A stretch of DNA of 64,000 nucleotides from Gloeobacter kilaueensis JS1. GTDB lineage: Bacteria; Cyanobacteriota; Cyanobacteriia; Gloeobacterales; Gloeobacteraceae. The position numbers were made by a program, and so were the translations under genes. Positions 34,301 through 40,380 of the stretch are shown here, in pieces. The DNA is taken from NCBI RefSeq assembly GCF_000484535.1, contig NC_022600.1, forward strand, positions 2,790,001-2,854,000, in the 5' to 3' direction. The notes beneath the pieces are model-generated. The model worked only from the letters and a program-made list of their open reading frames with translations. It was not told the DNA's origin and did not search any database. Each line of letters begins with the position of its first letter. Within the stretch, counting starts at the first letter, position 1.

Positions 34301-36551
34301 AAGAGGCGGCAGCAGATTCTGCAGGATCGAAAAAGGACGCTTCCTGCGCGGTCTCCTGGGCAGGAGCACCGGTAAAAGTTGTCGCCGATTCGTCTGCGAG
34401 GGGCGGCTGGAGAGTCTGGGGTGGGACTGGTGCCTGGAACGATTCATCCGGGAGCTGCTGAGCAGCCTGGGGTACATCGGCTTCGCGTGCGGCATCCACC
34501 GCCTGGGCCTGGGCGCTTTCAGCCTGCGCCTGGGGAAAAGCGGGCGACAGGCCAGGTGCTGCCGGGCTTTCCTCCATGAACTGCTCTTCGAGCGAAGCAA
34601 ATTCGGAGGCAGGAACGGACGGCAATCCGGTCGATTCTCCTGGGGTGGCCGCTGCTCCTTGAAGGTCGGATTGCGGGGGCTGGGGAGTGAATGCGGGTTC
34701 TGGCAGCTCGCCGGCGCTCGCTGCCTGATCGGGAGCGGTTGTAAAAGCATCGGGAGCCAGTAGAGGCTCAGGTGCATTCCGCAGTTCCTGCTCAACGATG
34801 GCTTCGTCTAGAGCAGATGGCCCCTCGCCAGCGCCTGAAACCGCTTCTTGTTCCGCCTCCGGTAGCGTCTCCAGCTCGGATCTCTCGGGCTCGGCCTGCT
34901 GCAGGGGGTCTAACGTCGGTTCGAGCGGCTGCGGTTCGGCGACTGGCCACTCATCGAACCGCCCAGTTTCTTCTGGATCGACAAGCGGTTCCTCAGCCGT
35001 CTGTGCGGGCAATTCTGCCTCAGCAAAGCTGTCGTCTGTGAACGGAACAGATGGGCTGTCTTCCTCCAGAGGAGCGGGCTGCAATTGTTGCGCTAGTTCG
35101 TCCGGCTGGCCGGTCGATTCGGTAGCAGTGCTTTCAAGGCCCGCTGTCAGCGGATCGCCGCTCGTGCTACCGAGATCGGCGGCAATCTGCTCACTAGCCT
35201 CCGGAAGCGATGCGGGCTGTTCTGGCGCACTTTGCAGCTGCGGCAGGGATTCGCCAACAACTGCTTCCGGCTGGGCGACCGCTGGTTGTTCGGCGGCAAC
35301 CGGTTGCGGAGCCGATTCGGTGGGCTGGGGGAGGCTGGTTCCCGTATCCGCTGGTCTGCTCAGCCGCTCCTGCGCTTCGAGGCCCGCCAGAGCCGCCAGA
35401 TCTGCGCCGACAGGCGGCACTGGGCTGGTGGCCGCTGAACGCGCCTGGGTCTGGGAGCTGGCAGGCGGTTGGGCACTGTCAAGACCTGCCCGTCTATCGG
35501 TGGCGGGACGGCTGGGCGCTTCTTGGGCGAACTGTTCTTCGAGGGAAGCAAAGCTGGATGTGGCTTCAGAAAGATTTGCGGAGGATGCGACGTTTTGTTC
35601 AGCCGGGATCGATTCGACCGGCAGTGCTGAATCGGCGAGCGGCGGCAGCGCTTCCCTGGCCAGCAAGTTCGGATCGGCGAGGGTGCCGGTGACATCGGCA
35701 GGAATCGAGGGAGCCGTACTCTCCGCAACCGGCGTCGTGGACGCTTCGGGGTAGGAGGGGGCCGGGGCCGTAACTCCACTCTCGGCAAAGAGCTGCTCGG
35801 ATGACGGCAGAGAACCGGACACAGAGTCAGCCGATGACTCAGGCGAGGAAAAACCTTCTCGCTCGCCCTGGCCGTCGGGATCAGATTCTTCAAGTTCGCC
35901 GGTCGCTTGCGACGCATCGTCCGCGAAGCGAGATTCGTCTTCTGCCACCTCAGCGGCATCGAGCGGACTTTCAGCCTCCAGCTCCGTTTCGAGAGGCGCG
36001 GAGGACTCTGCTGCCTCCTGTTCCAGTTCTTGAAGCTCCTGCTCCTCCGCCTCCCCCGGCGGACCATCTTCGGCGAAGTGCTCTTCGAGGGACAGCGGGG
36101 CGTCAGCCGGGTCTTCTTCTCTACTGAGAATCTGTTGCTGTTCGTCCGGCAACTCGCGCCCTTCGTCGAGGCGCAGGGGATTGTCGAGATCGTCGTCCAG
36201 CTGCCGCCTTCTTTCTTCTGGCTGCCGGTCGCGGTTGTTGCGCGGAGTTGCCTCGGCTGCCATCGCCTCCTCCAGACTCAGCTCGCCTGGATCGAGTCTG
36301 GGCTGCGGTTCTACGACCGGCTCCTGGGGCGCAAAGAAAAAGGGCGATTCTTGAAAGGGATTGACCGGCGGCTCGTAGCCGGGCAGTCCCTCCGGGAAAA
36401 AAGCCAGCGGATCGACGGCGGTCAGGGGCTCGGCTGCCGCCGGTGCCAGAAATGGCTGGGGTAGCAGGATGTCCTGACCGAGGGGCGGGAGCGGTCGCCT
36501 CAAATCGGCTTCACCAAGGGGGGGCACACCGGAGGGCAGCTGGGGTTCCAT
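28341..36551 (-). CDS. Giant 2736-residue acidic Pro/Glu/Gln/Ala-rich repeat protein
   Basis: A single uninterrupted frame, start ATG at 36551, two bases after the stop of the tube gene. No signal peptide and no membrane helix. Residues 1-110 are Pro-rich. Up to about 2250 the chain is acidic and low in order-promoting residues, with five long repeats starting ARLEDLQEAF at about 1010, 1255, 1480, 1755 and 2005, ten copies of a LE[EA][QH]FA motif, and many IPAPEPVSEQ units. Residues 2250-2620 hold eight [FLI]-x-PL motifs. A Gly8 run (about 2620) and a C-terminal helix (ETLAREVYSMLRHRIEIE) close the protein. It is unlike coiled-coil tape measures. It probably acts as a disordered scaffold or tether of the CIS-like particle; the function is inference. 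Confidence 0.85.
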   Translation of the reverse strand: MEPQLPSGVPPLGEADLRRPLPPLGQDILLPQPFLAPAAAEPLTAVDPLAFFPEGLPGYEPPVNPFQESPFFFAPQEPVVEPQPRLDPGELSLEEAMAAEATPRNNRDRQPEERRRQLDDDLDNPLRLDEGRELPDEQQQILSREEDPADAPLSLEEHFAEDGPPGEAEEQELQELEQEAAESSAPLETELEAESPLDAAEVAEDESRFADDASQATGELEESDPDGQGEREGFSSPESSADSVSGSLPSSEQLFAESGVTAPAPSYPEASTTPVAESTAPSIPADVTGTLADPNLLAREALPPLADSALPVESIPAEQNVASSANLSEATSSFASLEEQFAQEAPSRPATDRRAGLDSAQPPASSQTQARSAATSPVPPVGADLAALAGLEAQERLSRPADTGTSLPQPTESAPQPVAAEQPAVAQPEAVVGESLPQLQSAPEQPASLPEASEQIAADLGSTSGDPLTAGLESTATESTGQPDELAQQLQPAPLEEDSPSVPFTDDSFAEAELPAQTAEEPLVDPEETGRFDEWPVAEPQPLEPTLDPLQQAEPERSELETLPEAEQEAVSGAGEGPSALDEAIVEQELRNAPEPLLAPDAFTTAPDQAASAGELPEPAFTPQPPQSDLQGAAATPGESTGLPSVPASEFASLEEQFMEESPAAPGLSPAFPQAQAESAQAQAVDAAREADVPQAAQQLPDESFQAPVPPQTLQPPLADESATTFTGAPAQETAQEASFFDPAESAAASSTQAEHPDLPFATSEAATEAEQTAASPPEVVSESGQQSGFSRVEAQTPALEPFSETTTVPAYLEPESTGQEPQFVSQSEARSEESLQPMEPGDEETLHQPIAQFEQVQPDGLPSSDTASYTAESPSLATAPVGQEQSDFVPLEAQFAREGLVEPPTSPIETQERTDPESTGLSPTQPDERTEIFAAASPEPDAVLAAQTFSEPASILAEEGQPETEEAQSAFTSDAAATAEPPLIPAPEPVSEQPVPEPSLIPAPEPVSAEARLEDLQEAFGDAVSAVDTGRGGRQPETPLEPGEYRDGLERVVEPLQQQLEVEGSPTGPDELVREQPVAQHLHDAPEPLTDLSQPSAEELPAETPVGRLASEEGYLPLEEQFAAEGGALPQMALPTQDEEETLPTAETESIAAQADGTPVAELPEEETPQLIPAAEPVSQQETEPSLIPAAEPVSEQQGAEPELIPAPEPVSEQQEPETQETEPPLIPAPEPISEQEEQEPEPPLVSEPEPVSAEARLEDLQEAFDDAVSAVDTGRGRRQPETPLEPGEYRDGLERVVEPLQQQLEDEDSPTGPDELVREQPVAQQHLHDAPEPIGEEQRDTAEPVVSESSAEESLAETSAVEPAADEEGYLPLEEQFAAEGGALPQMALTAQDEPETQPTATETEPGIAQADETPVAELPEEQAPQLIPAPEAISEREQQESETEPSLIPAPEPVSEQQEAEPELIPAPEPLSAEARLEDLQEAFDDAVSAVDTGRGGRQPETPLEPGEYRDGLERVVEPLQQQLEVEGSPTGPDELVREQPVAQHLHDAPEPIGEEPAGEVELHDAPQPLSEQQPTAEAPADEGYLPLEEQFAAADTAILPETTEQVPGEPQAPLELPQEPLDSQSEAETVAPETQPDGELPTPLSEVEPATQIEDFLPLEEQFAAEGGALPQMALPAQDEEETQPTAEVEPVLAQTDGTEGVEPSEGEVPQLLPADQPLAEQEAQEIEPSLIPAPEPVSEQQEEQEPEPVSAEARLEDLQEAFGDAVSAVDTGRGRRQPETPLEPGEYRDGLERVVEPLERQLEAEGSPTGPDELVQEQPIVLHDAPEPVGEEEPAGEVELHDAPQPLSEQQPTAEAPADEALAETPAVEPAVEEEGYLPLEEQFAAEGGALPQMALTAQDEPETQPTATETEPILAQADGTPVAELPEEQAPQLIPAAELVSEQQEAEPSLIPAPEPVSEQQEPEAQETEPSLIPAPEPVSEQQEAEPELIPAPEPLSAEARLEDLQEAFDDAVSAVDTGRGRRQPETPLEPGEYRDGLERVVEPLQQQLEVEDSPTGPDELVREQPVVLHDAPEPIGAEPPDDLPLRDAPQPLSEQPQPTTGEVGELPAGQEGFLPLEAHFASEAATPLGSVARLGEAGQLEGVDALGAAQQPQDTSLSALQNLSVISPLGPAAGLLDQASDTGTETAGYGALAPLTYAPGVDEAIVPGEGQQVSAGVPGTVDYGPTTVTAAESQPPVPELGLGEASFTPLGAEPLLPADIFADAGAISPTVAQDLSVLRPLTAEAASDLALGDSEVQAASLAQFSPLVLAAGAEGAISEETGGATGALGVEPVARAFAPGEEQALAPYPTDFEQAIAPVDFEPALPTTGVPGEDVPFLAAAAEFSPLVYSSSPSVPDTFAPTDAEVSPAVPGMPTLGPVGLLGAPEPLGLTDGILPLGMEAGESLGLDFEQLQAFGQSESLLGDTLPLAQETLAATQALAPLVFVGDGIEDPSLMAAGEGAADFAPLLMTGIDSGPLGFGGDTTGFAPDGADQPFGDMDGFDQLPESFDLAVVAGEPAAFSDAMSVPLQFASPFGGAMLDGDDGVATGSGAALQTPDSWSSIEHLMGEADAAPDDGGGGGGGGFSMGSDSDTGRAPIGGYMGDSMDAIESGDGELPPELESAGGPGTETPSGVDPSALAQQQLDDKMEEALDPADLETLAREVYSMLRHRIEIERERKEGFNYHGRGLW
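30300..33540 (-). repeat. Five long repeats within the giant protein gene
   Basis: Five copies of a sequence encoding ARLEDLQEAF[GD]DAVSAVDTG, then RQPETPLEPGEYRDGL and SPTGPDELV, lie near 30505, 31255, 32090, 32757 and 33490, separated by roughly 670-840 bases of shorter IPAPEPVSEQ and LPLEEQFAAEGG units. The copies are nearly identical in protein and largely so in DNA. This is an expanded modular region. Confidence 0.88.
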
Positions 36552-36553
36552 GA

Positions 36554-37084
36554 CTAATTACTGCTGAAATAGCCGCTCGCATCGCGCGTAAGGCCCATCA
36601 TCGCACCGCCGCCGCCGCTTTTTTGGACGCGCAGTCCTTCGTAGGAGATCACTACCTGCTCGATCGCTGCCGTCGATGTCTTGTCGGGCAGGTTGGCCAT
36701 CAGCTGCGGCCCCTTAAAACCGGTGACCACTGCGCCGATGAGCGTCCAGCACTGCATCGTGTCGCCCGCCGGATTGAAGACGACGATATTGACGTTGCGC
36801 CGGGTGGTGGGCCGGGCCGGGTCGATCGAAGACCAGGCCCAATCCCAGAAGACAAGACTGTCGGTGATGCCGCGCTGCAGGGTGACATCGCTGAAGGTCA
36901 CCGGCCCGAGGTAGATGCGCTCCTGTTCGTTGACGCCGCCCTCGTTGTAGGAGTTTTTCTTCATCGTGAAGCCGAGACCGCTGCACTGCATGAAAGAGGC
37001 AGTCAGCTCACTATCGATCTCGACGTAAAAGCGGTTGGGTAGGACGTAATTGAGTTCGTGGATGACGTTGCCGTTTTGAGACAT
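36554..37084 (-). CDS. Phage-tail-like inner tube protein (gp19/Afp1/Pvc1 family)
   Basis: 176 residues. LPNRFYVEIDSELTASFMQCSGLGF at the N-terminus, then EQERIYLGPVTFSDVTLQRGITDSLVFWDW and the RRNVNIVVFNPAGDTMQCWTL block are characteristic of the T4 gp19-type tube family used by extracellular and thylakoid-anchored contractile injection systems. It would assemble as hexameric rings. The ATG overlaps the stop of the small helical gene (ATGA), and the giant gene follows by 2 bases, so the three are translated together. Only one tube gene is in the window. Confidence 0.9.
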   Translation of the reverse strand: MSQNGNVIHELNYVLPNRFYVEIDSELTASFMQCSGLGFTMKKNSYNEGGVNEQERIYLGPVTFSDVTLQRGITDSLVFWDWAWSSIDPARPTTRRNVNIVVFNPAGDTMQCWTLIGAVVTGFKGPQLMANLPDKTSTAAIEQVVISYEGLRVQKSGGGGAMMGLTRDASGYFSSN

Positions 37085-37359
37085 CAGAAGTGCCCACCGT
37101 AATCTCGTGATCGTTCGTGGTGGTTGCGCAGATCGTCGCGCATCAGATCGTGGATGCGGTCGGTCAACCGACGCATCATCAGGTGATTTTTGAGCACTTT
37201 GCCCGCCTGCATCAGCATGGCAAGCTGGGCGCGCTTGCGCGCCTGCAGATCGGCCCCTGCCCCAGAACCGGCGACGGAGTTGGATGGACCGACGGGAATC
37301 TGGACGGGCGAAGAGTAAAAACTGGTTTGAATTTGCGGTCTTTTGGAGGTAGAACTCAT
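37084..37359 (-). CDS. Small helical protein of the CIS-like operon
   Basis: 91 residues from the ATG at 37359 (a TTG at 37371 adds four residues). The first 40 residues are Ser/Gly/Pro-rich and disordered; the remainder (ARKRAQLAMLMQAGKVLKNH, then LTDRIHDLMRDDLRNHHERS) is helical, ending in DYGGHF. The last helix aligns with the C-terminal helix of the giant protein (L-x3-[IV]-[HY]-x-[LM]2-R-x2-[LI]-x4-ER), which suggests a common docking partner. No named family recognised. Overlaps the tube gene start by 4 bases. Confidence 0.65.
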   Translation of the reverse strand: MSSTSKRPQIQTSFYSSPVQIPVGPSNSVAGSGAGADLQARKRAQLAMLMQAGKVLKNHLMMRRLTDRIHDLMRDDLRNHHERSRDYGGHF

Positions 37360-37460
37360 GGGGGCACCCAACCTGACTCTGGGATCAGTGTATGAAGCTC
37401 GTCCTGGGACTGGCCAGTAGCCAAAGGTCGGAGCTTTCCGCCCAATCTAGGGATCGATCT

Positions 37461-38120
37461 TCAGGCGATGGCGACGGTGAACTGTACCAGGTTGTCCTTG
37501 CCCAACTGCAGCGCGTCGCCATCGACGAGTTGATAGGGCACACCGGGGGTGAGCGGCTGAGCGTTGATGAACGTGCCGTTGCGGCTGTTGCTGTCGATGA
37601 TCGTGTAGGTCGCGTAGGTCGCATCCCAGTAGATGCGGGCGTGGGGCCGCGAGATCACCTGATCGTTGGGCAGGCCCGTCAGGTCGATCTCAGGTGCCGG
37701 TTTGACCGTTCCCCCGCGCCTGCCGATGTAGCTCTCCTCGCCGCGCAGCGGAAATTCGCGGTTGCTGGGCGAATGGATGAGTTTGAGCGAAGGCCGCCCT
37801 GGGGCTGCAGCCGGAGCGCTGGGCCGGGCCGGTACCTGCGGCTGCTGGGGCTGGTAGGCGGGCGGAGCGGATTGATAGACCGGCGGAGAGGGCTGATAGA
37901 CCGGTGGAGCCTGCTGGTAGGCGGGGGCAGACTGAAAAGCTGGAGTCTGCTGAAAGGCGGGCGGGGCAACCGGAGGCGGAGCAGCGGGTGTACTGGCTGC
38001 ACTGCTGCCGCGCACGACGTTTCCCAGGGGTGTGCCGCACATCGGACAGACTTGAGCGGTGTTGGGCAGCGTCCGGTTGAAGTATTCGCACTGGGGGTTT
38101 GGACACTTGGGAGCAGCCAT
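37461..38120 (-). CDS. Zinc-ribbon/FHA domain protein
   Basis: 219 residues from the ATG at 38120. A zinc ribbon at 5-31 (CPNPQC and CPMCG), a disordered middle rich in Pro, Tyr, Gln (PPVYQ and AFQ repeats, about 40-115), and an FHA domain at 120-219 with the phosphothreonine-binding residues in place (SYIGRRGG, then ISRPHARI and SRNGTFIN). It reads Thr phosphorylation in the cytosol. It begins 10 bases after the pseudokinase-PBP gene and precedes the tube gene group by about 100 bases, analogous to Fha proteins in type VI secretion loci. Confidence 0.87.
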   Translation of the reverse strand: MAAPKCPNPQCEYFNRTLPNTAQVCPMCGTPLGNVVRGSSAASTPAAPPPVAPPAFQQTPAFQSAPAYQQAPPVYQPSPPVYQSAPPAYQPQQPQVPARPSAPAAAPGRPSLKLIHSPSNREFPLRGEESYIGRRGGTVKPAPEIDLTGLPNDQVISRPHARIYWDATYATYTIIDSNSRNGTFINAQPLTPGVPYQLVDGDALQLGKDNLVQFTVAIA

Positions 38121-38130
38121 TGCGGTTCCG

Positions 38131-40230
38131 TTATTTGTTGGACAGAGGTAGAGGAACAACACCTAATTTCTCAAGATACTGCTGACCCTGGCGAGTGGTC
38201 AGCAATTCGGCGAACTTGAGACCAGAAGTAGGGCGACTGTTGTCTTTAGGGTAGACAACAGCGAGCGGGAAGCTGAGCGGGTAGCGCCGCTGGGTAAAGG
38301 CATCGGCGTCGGCGTAGTAGTCCTTGTCGCCGCAGAGGTTGACGCCGGGGTTGATCGGCTGGCCGCGATAGACCGGGTCGTTTTGTAGATAAGGCTGTAC
38401 CGCACCGCTGCCCGCATCGATGGCGAGCGGATAGCCCGAGCACTGCTTGTACGCCTTAAACAGGGTGCTGAAGCTGATGATCCCTGAGCGGCCCCGCTCC
38501 AGTTCGTCCTTTGCCAGAATTTGCGTCTCGCGGGTGGGCAGGACCGTGGCGGTGCTCTTGAAAGTGGCGATCTTTTGGGGATCGTTGGCGAGCACCAGAC
38601 GCTCGAACATGCGGACAGCCTCGGGCTCGGTGGGCGCGTAGGGCTTGATCGGCAGATCCGGACCGCCCAGATCCTTCCAGTTGGTGATCTGACCGGTGTA
38701 GATCTTTTGCAGGTTGTCCATGCTGATCTGGCCGCCCAGAGCAATGTGCAGCCCTGGACGCTTCAAGAAGGCGACGTAGATCACCAGACCGTCGTAGGCG
38801 ATGGGCTTTGCTTCGAGGTCGTCGCTCAGATCGTCGATCAAGCTGGTGATTGCAAAGTCGGACTTGATGAGCTGCACCAACCGGACAGGCTGGCTCTGTT
38901 CGTCGATGTTGGCTGAGACCACCGGCGTGTACTGCATCTGCACCTTGGTGCGCGGCTGGGTGAGAATATCCGCCAGCTGCTGATCGTTGGTGGGTTTGCC
39001 CTGCATCAGGTAACTCCAGGTGCCGTTGCGCTCGGCCACGTAGCTGAAGTTGCCCTCCGGCACGCCGCTCACATCTTCAAAACCTGGAACGCGGGTATCG
39101 ACCGGCGTCGGTTTGGGGAACCAGCGGTCGCGGTTGGGCCAGAAGATAAACAAAAAGCCCAACAGCATCAGCACGATCAGCACGGCGAGCAGAACAAAAA
39201 GCTTGATGTTGGCCTTGTCTTTTTTGTCCTGTTCGACCAGACCGGTGGTGACGACCGCCTGCTCTTCGCCCGGCAGCTTAAAAAGAGCCGCCCGCGCCGA
39301 ATCTGCCGAATCGAAGGGCATATCGAAGCCCATCAGCCGATAAAGGTACTCCTGCAACCTTGGCTCGACAGTGGGCCACTGGCTTGGATCTCGCGGGTCG
39401 AGGTACTGGCCGGTAACCGGATCGTTCGTCTGACCGGCCAATAGATAAAACGCCACCGAACCGAGGGCAGTCAGATCTTGCTGGGGCAGCGGGTCTTCGA
39501 GGCTGCGCATCGAGGGCGGATCAAAAAGCCGCTCCCAGAGTGCCAGATCGCAGACGTAGATAAAGAACTGCTGCTCAGCCGCGTTCTCGGCGATGAGCAA
39601 ACTGTCGAGCGATAGATTGCCGTGGGCCATGCCCTGCTGCACCTGGCCGGAGGGAAAACGGAATTTTTGACTGTGCAGAAACTGCAGCGTCTGCAGCACC
39701 TGGTTGAGCACCGAGCGGACCTGCAGCGCACTCATCGCCCCGTTGTCGCTCAGATAGCCTGCCAGGGTTGGACTCGCTTCGAGCGCACTCCTGGTGATGA
39801 GGTAGCAGCGCTCCCCCTGCTGATCGGCGACCGCCTCCCAGGGACTGACCAGACGAAAGTCCTGATTTTTGCCGTCTGCCGGTGTCAGGCCCGCCACCCG
39901 CATAAAGGCATCCTTGCGCTGGCGCGTCTCCTCTTTGTTGAAGCAGCGGCCCGGCAGCAGGTACTCCTTGACGACGCAGGGCTGATTGCTTCCCGCCTGG
40001 GTCGCCTGGTACAGTCGTCCCATCCCTCTGGTGCCCAGCAGGCTCTCGATGCGATAGGTGCCCCGCGTTCCCCGAATTTCCGACTTTTCCAACAGCATCG
40101 TCGGAAAGCCGCATTCCTGGCAGAACCGGGCTCCCGGCACCTGCTGCACAGTCTGCAACAGCACGTCGCAGCTGAGCGGCATGTTGCGCGAACAGCGGTA
40201 TTCCTTGTACAAAGTTTCAAACAACTGCAC
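38131..40230 (-). CDS. Pseudokinase-TM-phosphate-binding-protein-like fusion
   Basis: 699 residues from a GTG at 40230, with AGGAG 7 bases upstream. A Cys pair (FCQECGFP, about 36-43) is followed by a Ser/Thr kinase-like domain (about 58-330): glycine loop LLGTRGMGRLYQA and Lys in PCVVKEYLL are kept, but the catalytic loop is HGNLSLDSLL instead of HRDxKxxN and DFG reads DLA, so catalysis is unlikely. One membrane helix (LFVLLAVLIVLMLLGFLFIFW, about 344-364). Residues 390-699 resemble PstS-type solute-binding proteins (IYTGQITNWKDLGG). It looks like a transmembrane sensor linking an outside ligand to a cytosolic pseudokinase. Confidence 0.83.
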   Translation of the reverse strand: MQLFETLYKEYRCSRNMPLSCDVLLQTVQQVPGARFCQECGFPTMLLEKSEIRGTRGTYRIESLLGTRGMGRLYQATQAGSNQPCVVKEYLLPGRCFNKEETRQRKDAFMRVAGLTPADGKNQDFRLVSPWEAVADQQGERCYLITRSALEASPTLAGYLSDNGAMSALQVRSVLNQVLQTLQFLHSQKFRFPSGQVQQGMAHGNLSLDSLLIAENAAEQQFFIYVCDLALWERLFDPPSMRSLEDPLPQQDLTALGSVAFYLLAGQTNDPVTGQYLDPRDPSQWPTVEPRLQEYLYRLMGFDMPFDSADSARAALFKLPGEEQAVVTTGLVEQDKKDKANIKLFVLLAVLIVLMLLGFLFIFWPNRDRWFPKPTPVDTRVPGFEDVSGVPEGNFSYVAERNGTWSYLMQGKPTNDQQLADILTQPRTKVQMQYTPVVSANIDEQSQPVRLVQLIKSDFAITSLIDDLSDDLEAKPIAYDGLVIYVAFLKRPGLHIALGGQISMDNLQKIYTGQITNWKDLGGPDLPIKPYAPTEPEAVRMFERLVLANDPQKIATFKSTATVLPTRETQILAKDELERGRSGIISFSTLFKAYKQCSGYPLAIDAGSGAVQPYLQNDPVYRGQPINPGVNLCGDKDYYADADAFTQRRYPLSFPLAVVYPKDNSRPTSGLKFAELLTTRQGQQYLEKLGVVPLPLSNK

Positions 40231-40320
40231 GAGGCAGCTCCTGCGGTAGCCCTGGACACCATGCGCCGGGTGTTGTCAAGAATTTAGCACAACCGCTCTC
40301 CTCAAGGAGGTAAGCTAGGC

Positions 40321-40380
40321 ATGTGCAGCAATCAGGGTCCCTTTGAGAATCGGGTATGCATATTACGATCGAATGCCTGA
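40321..40380 (+). CDS. Possible 19-residue leader peptide overlapping the FHA gene start
   Basis: An ATG at 40321 is preceded at 10 bases by a full Shine-Dalgarno sequence (AAGGAGG, 40304-40310) and opens a frame of 19 codons (MCSNQGPFENRVCILRSNA) ending TGA at 40378-40380, 25 bases inside the FHA gene. The FHA ATG at 40356 has no good ribosome-binding site of its own. Translational coupling through this short frame is therefore plausible. No independent support. Confidence 0.35.
   Translation: MCSNQGPFENRVCILRSNA

Noticed and set aside
28341-36551. Giant protein considered as the tape-measure protein
   Set aside because: Tape measures are mostly helical or coiled-coil with hydrophobic segments; this chain is Pro/Glu-rich with short motifs. 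The idea cannot be excluded but the composition speaks against it.
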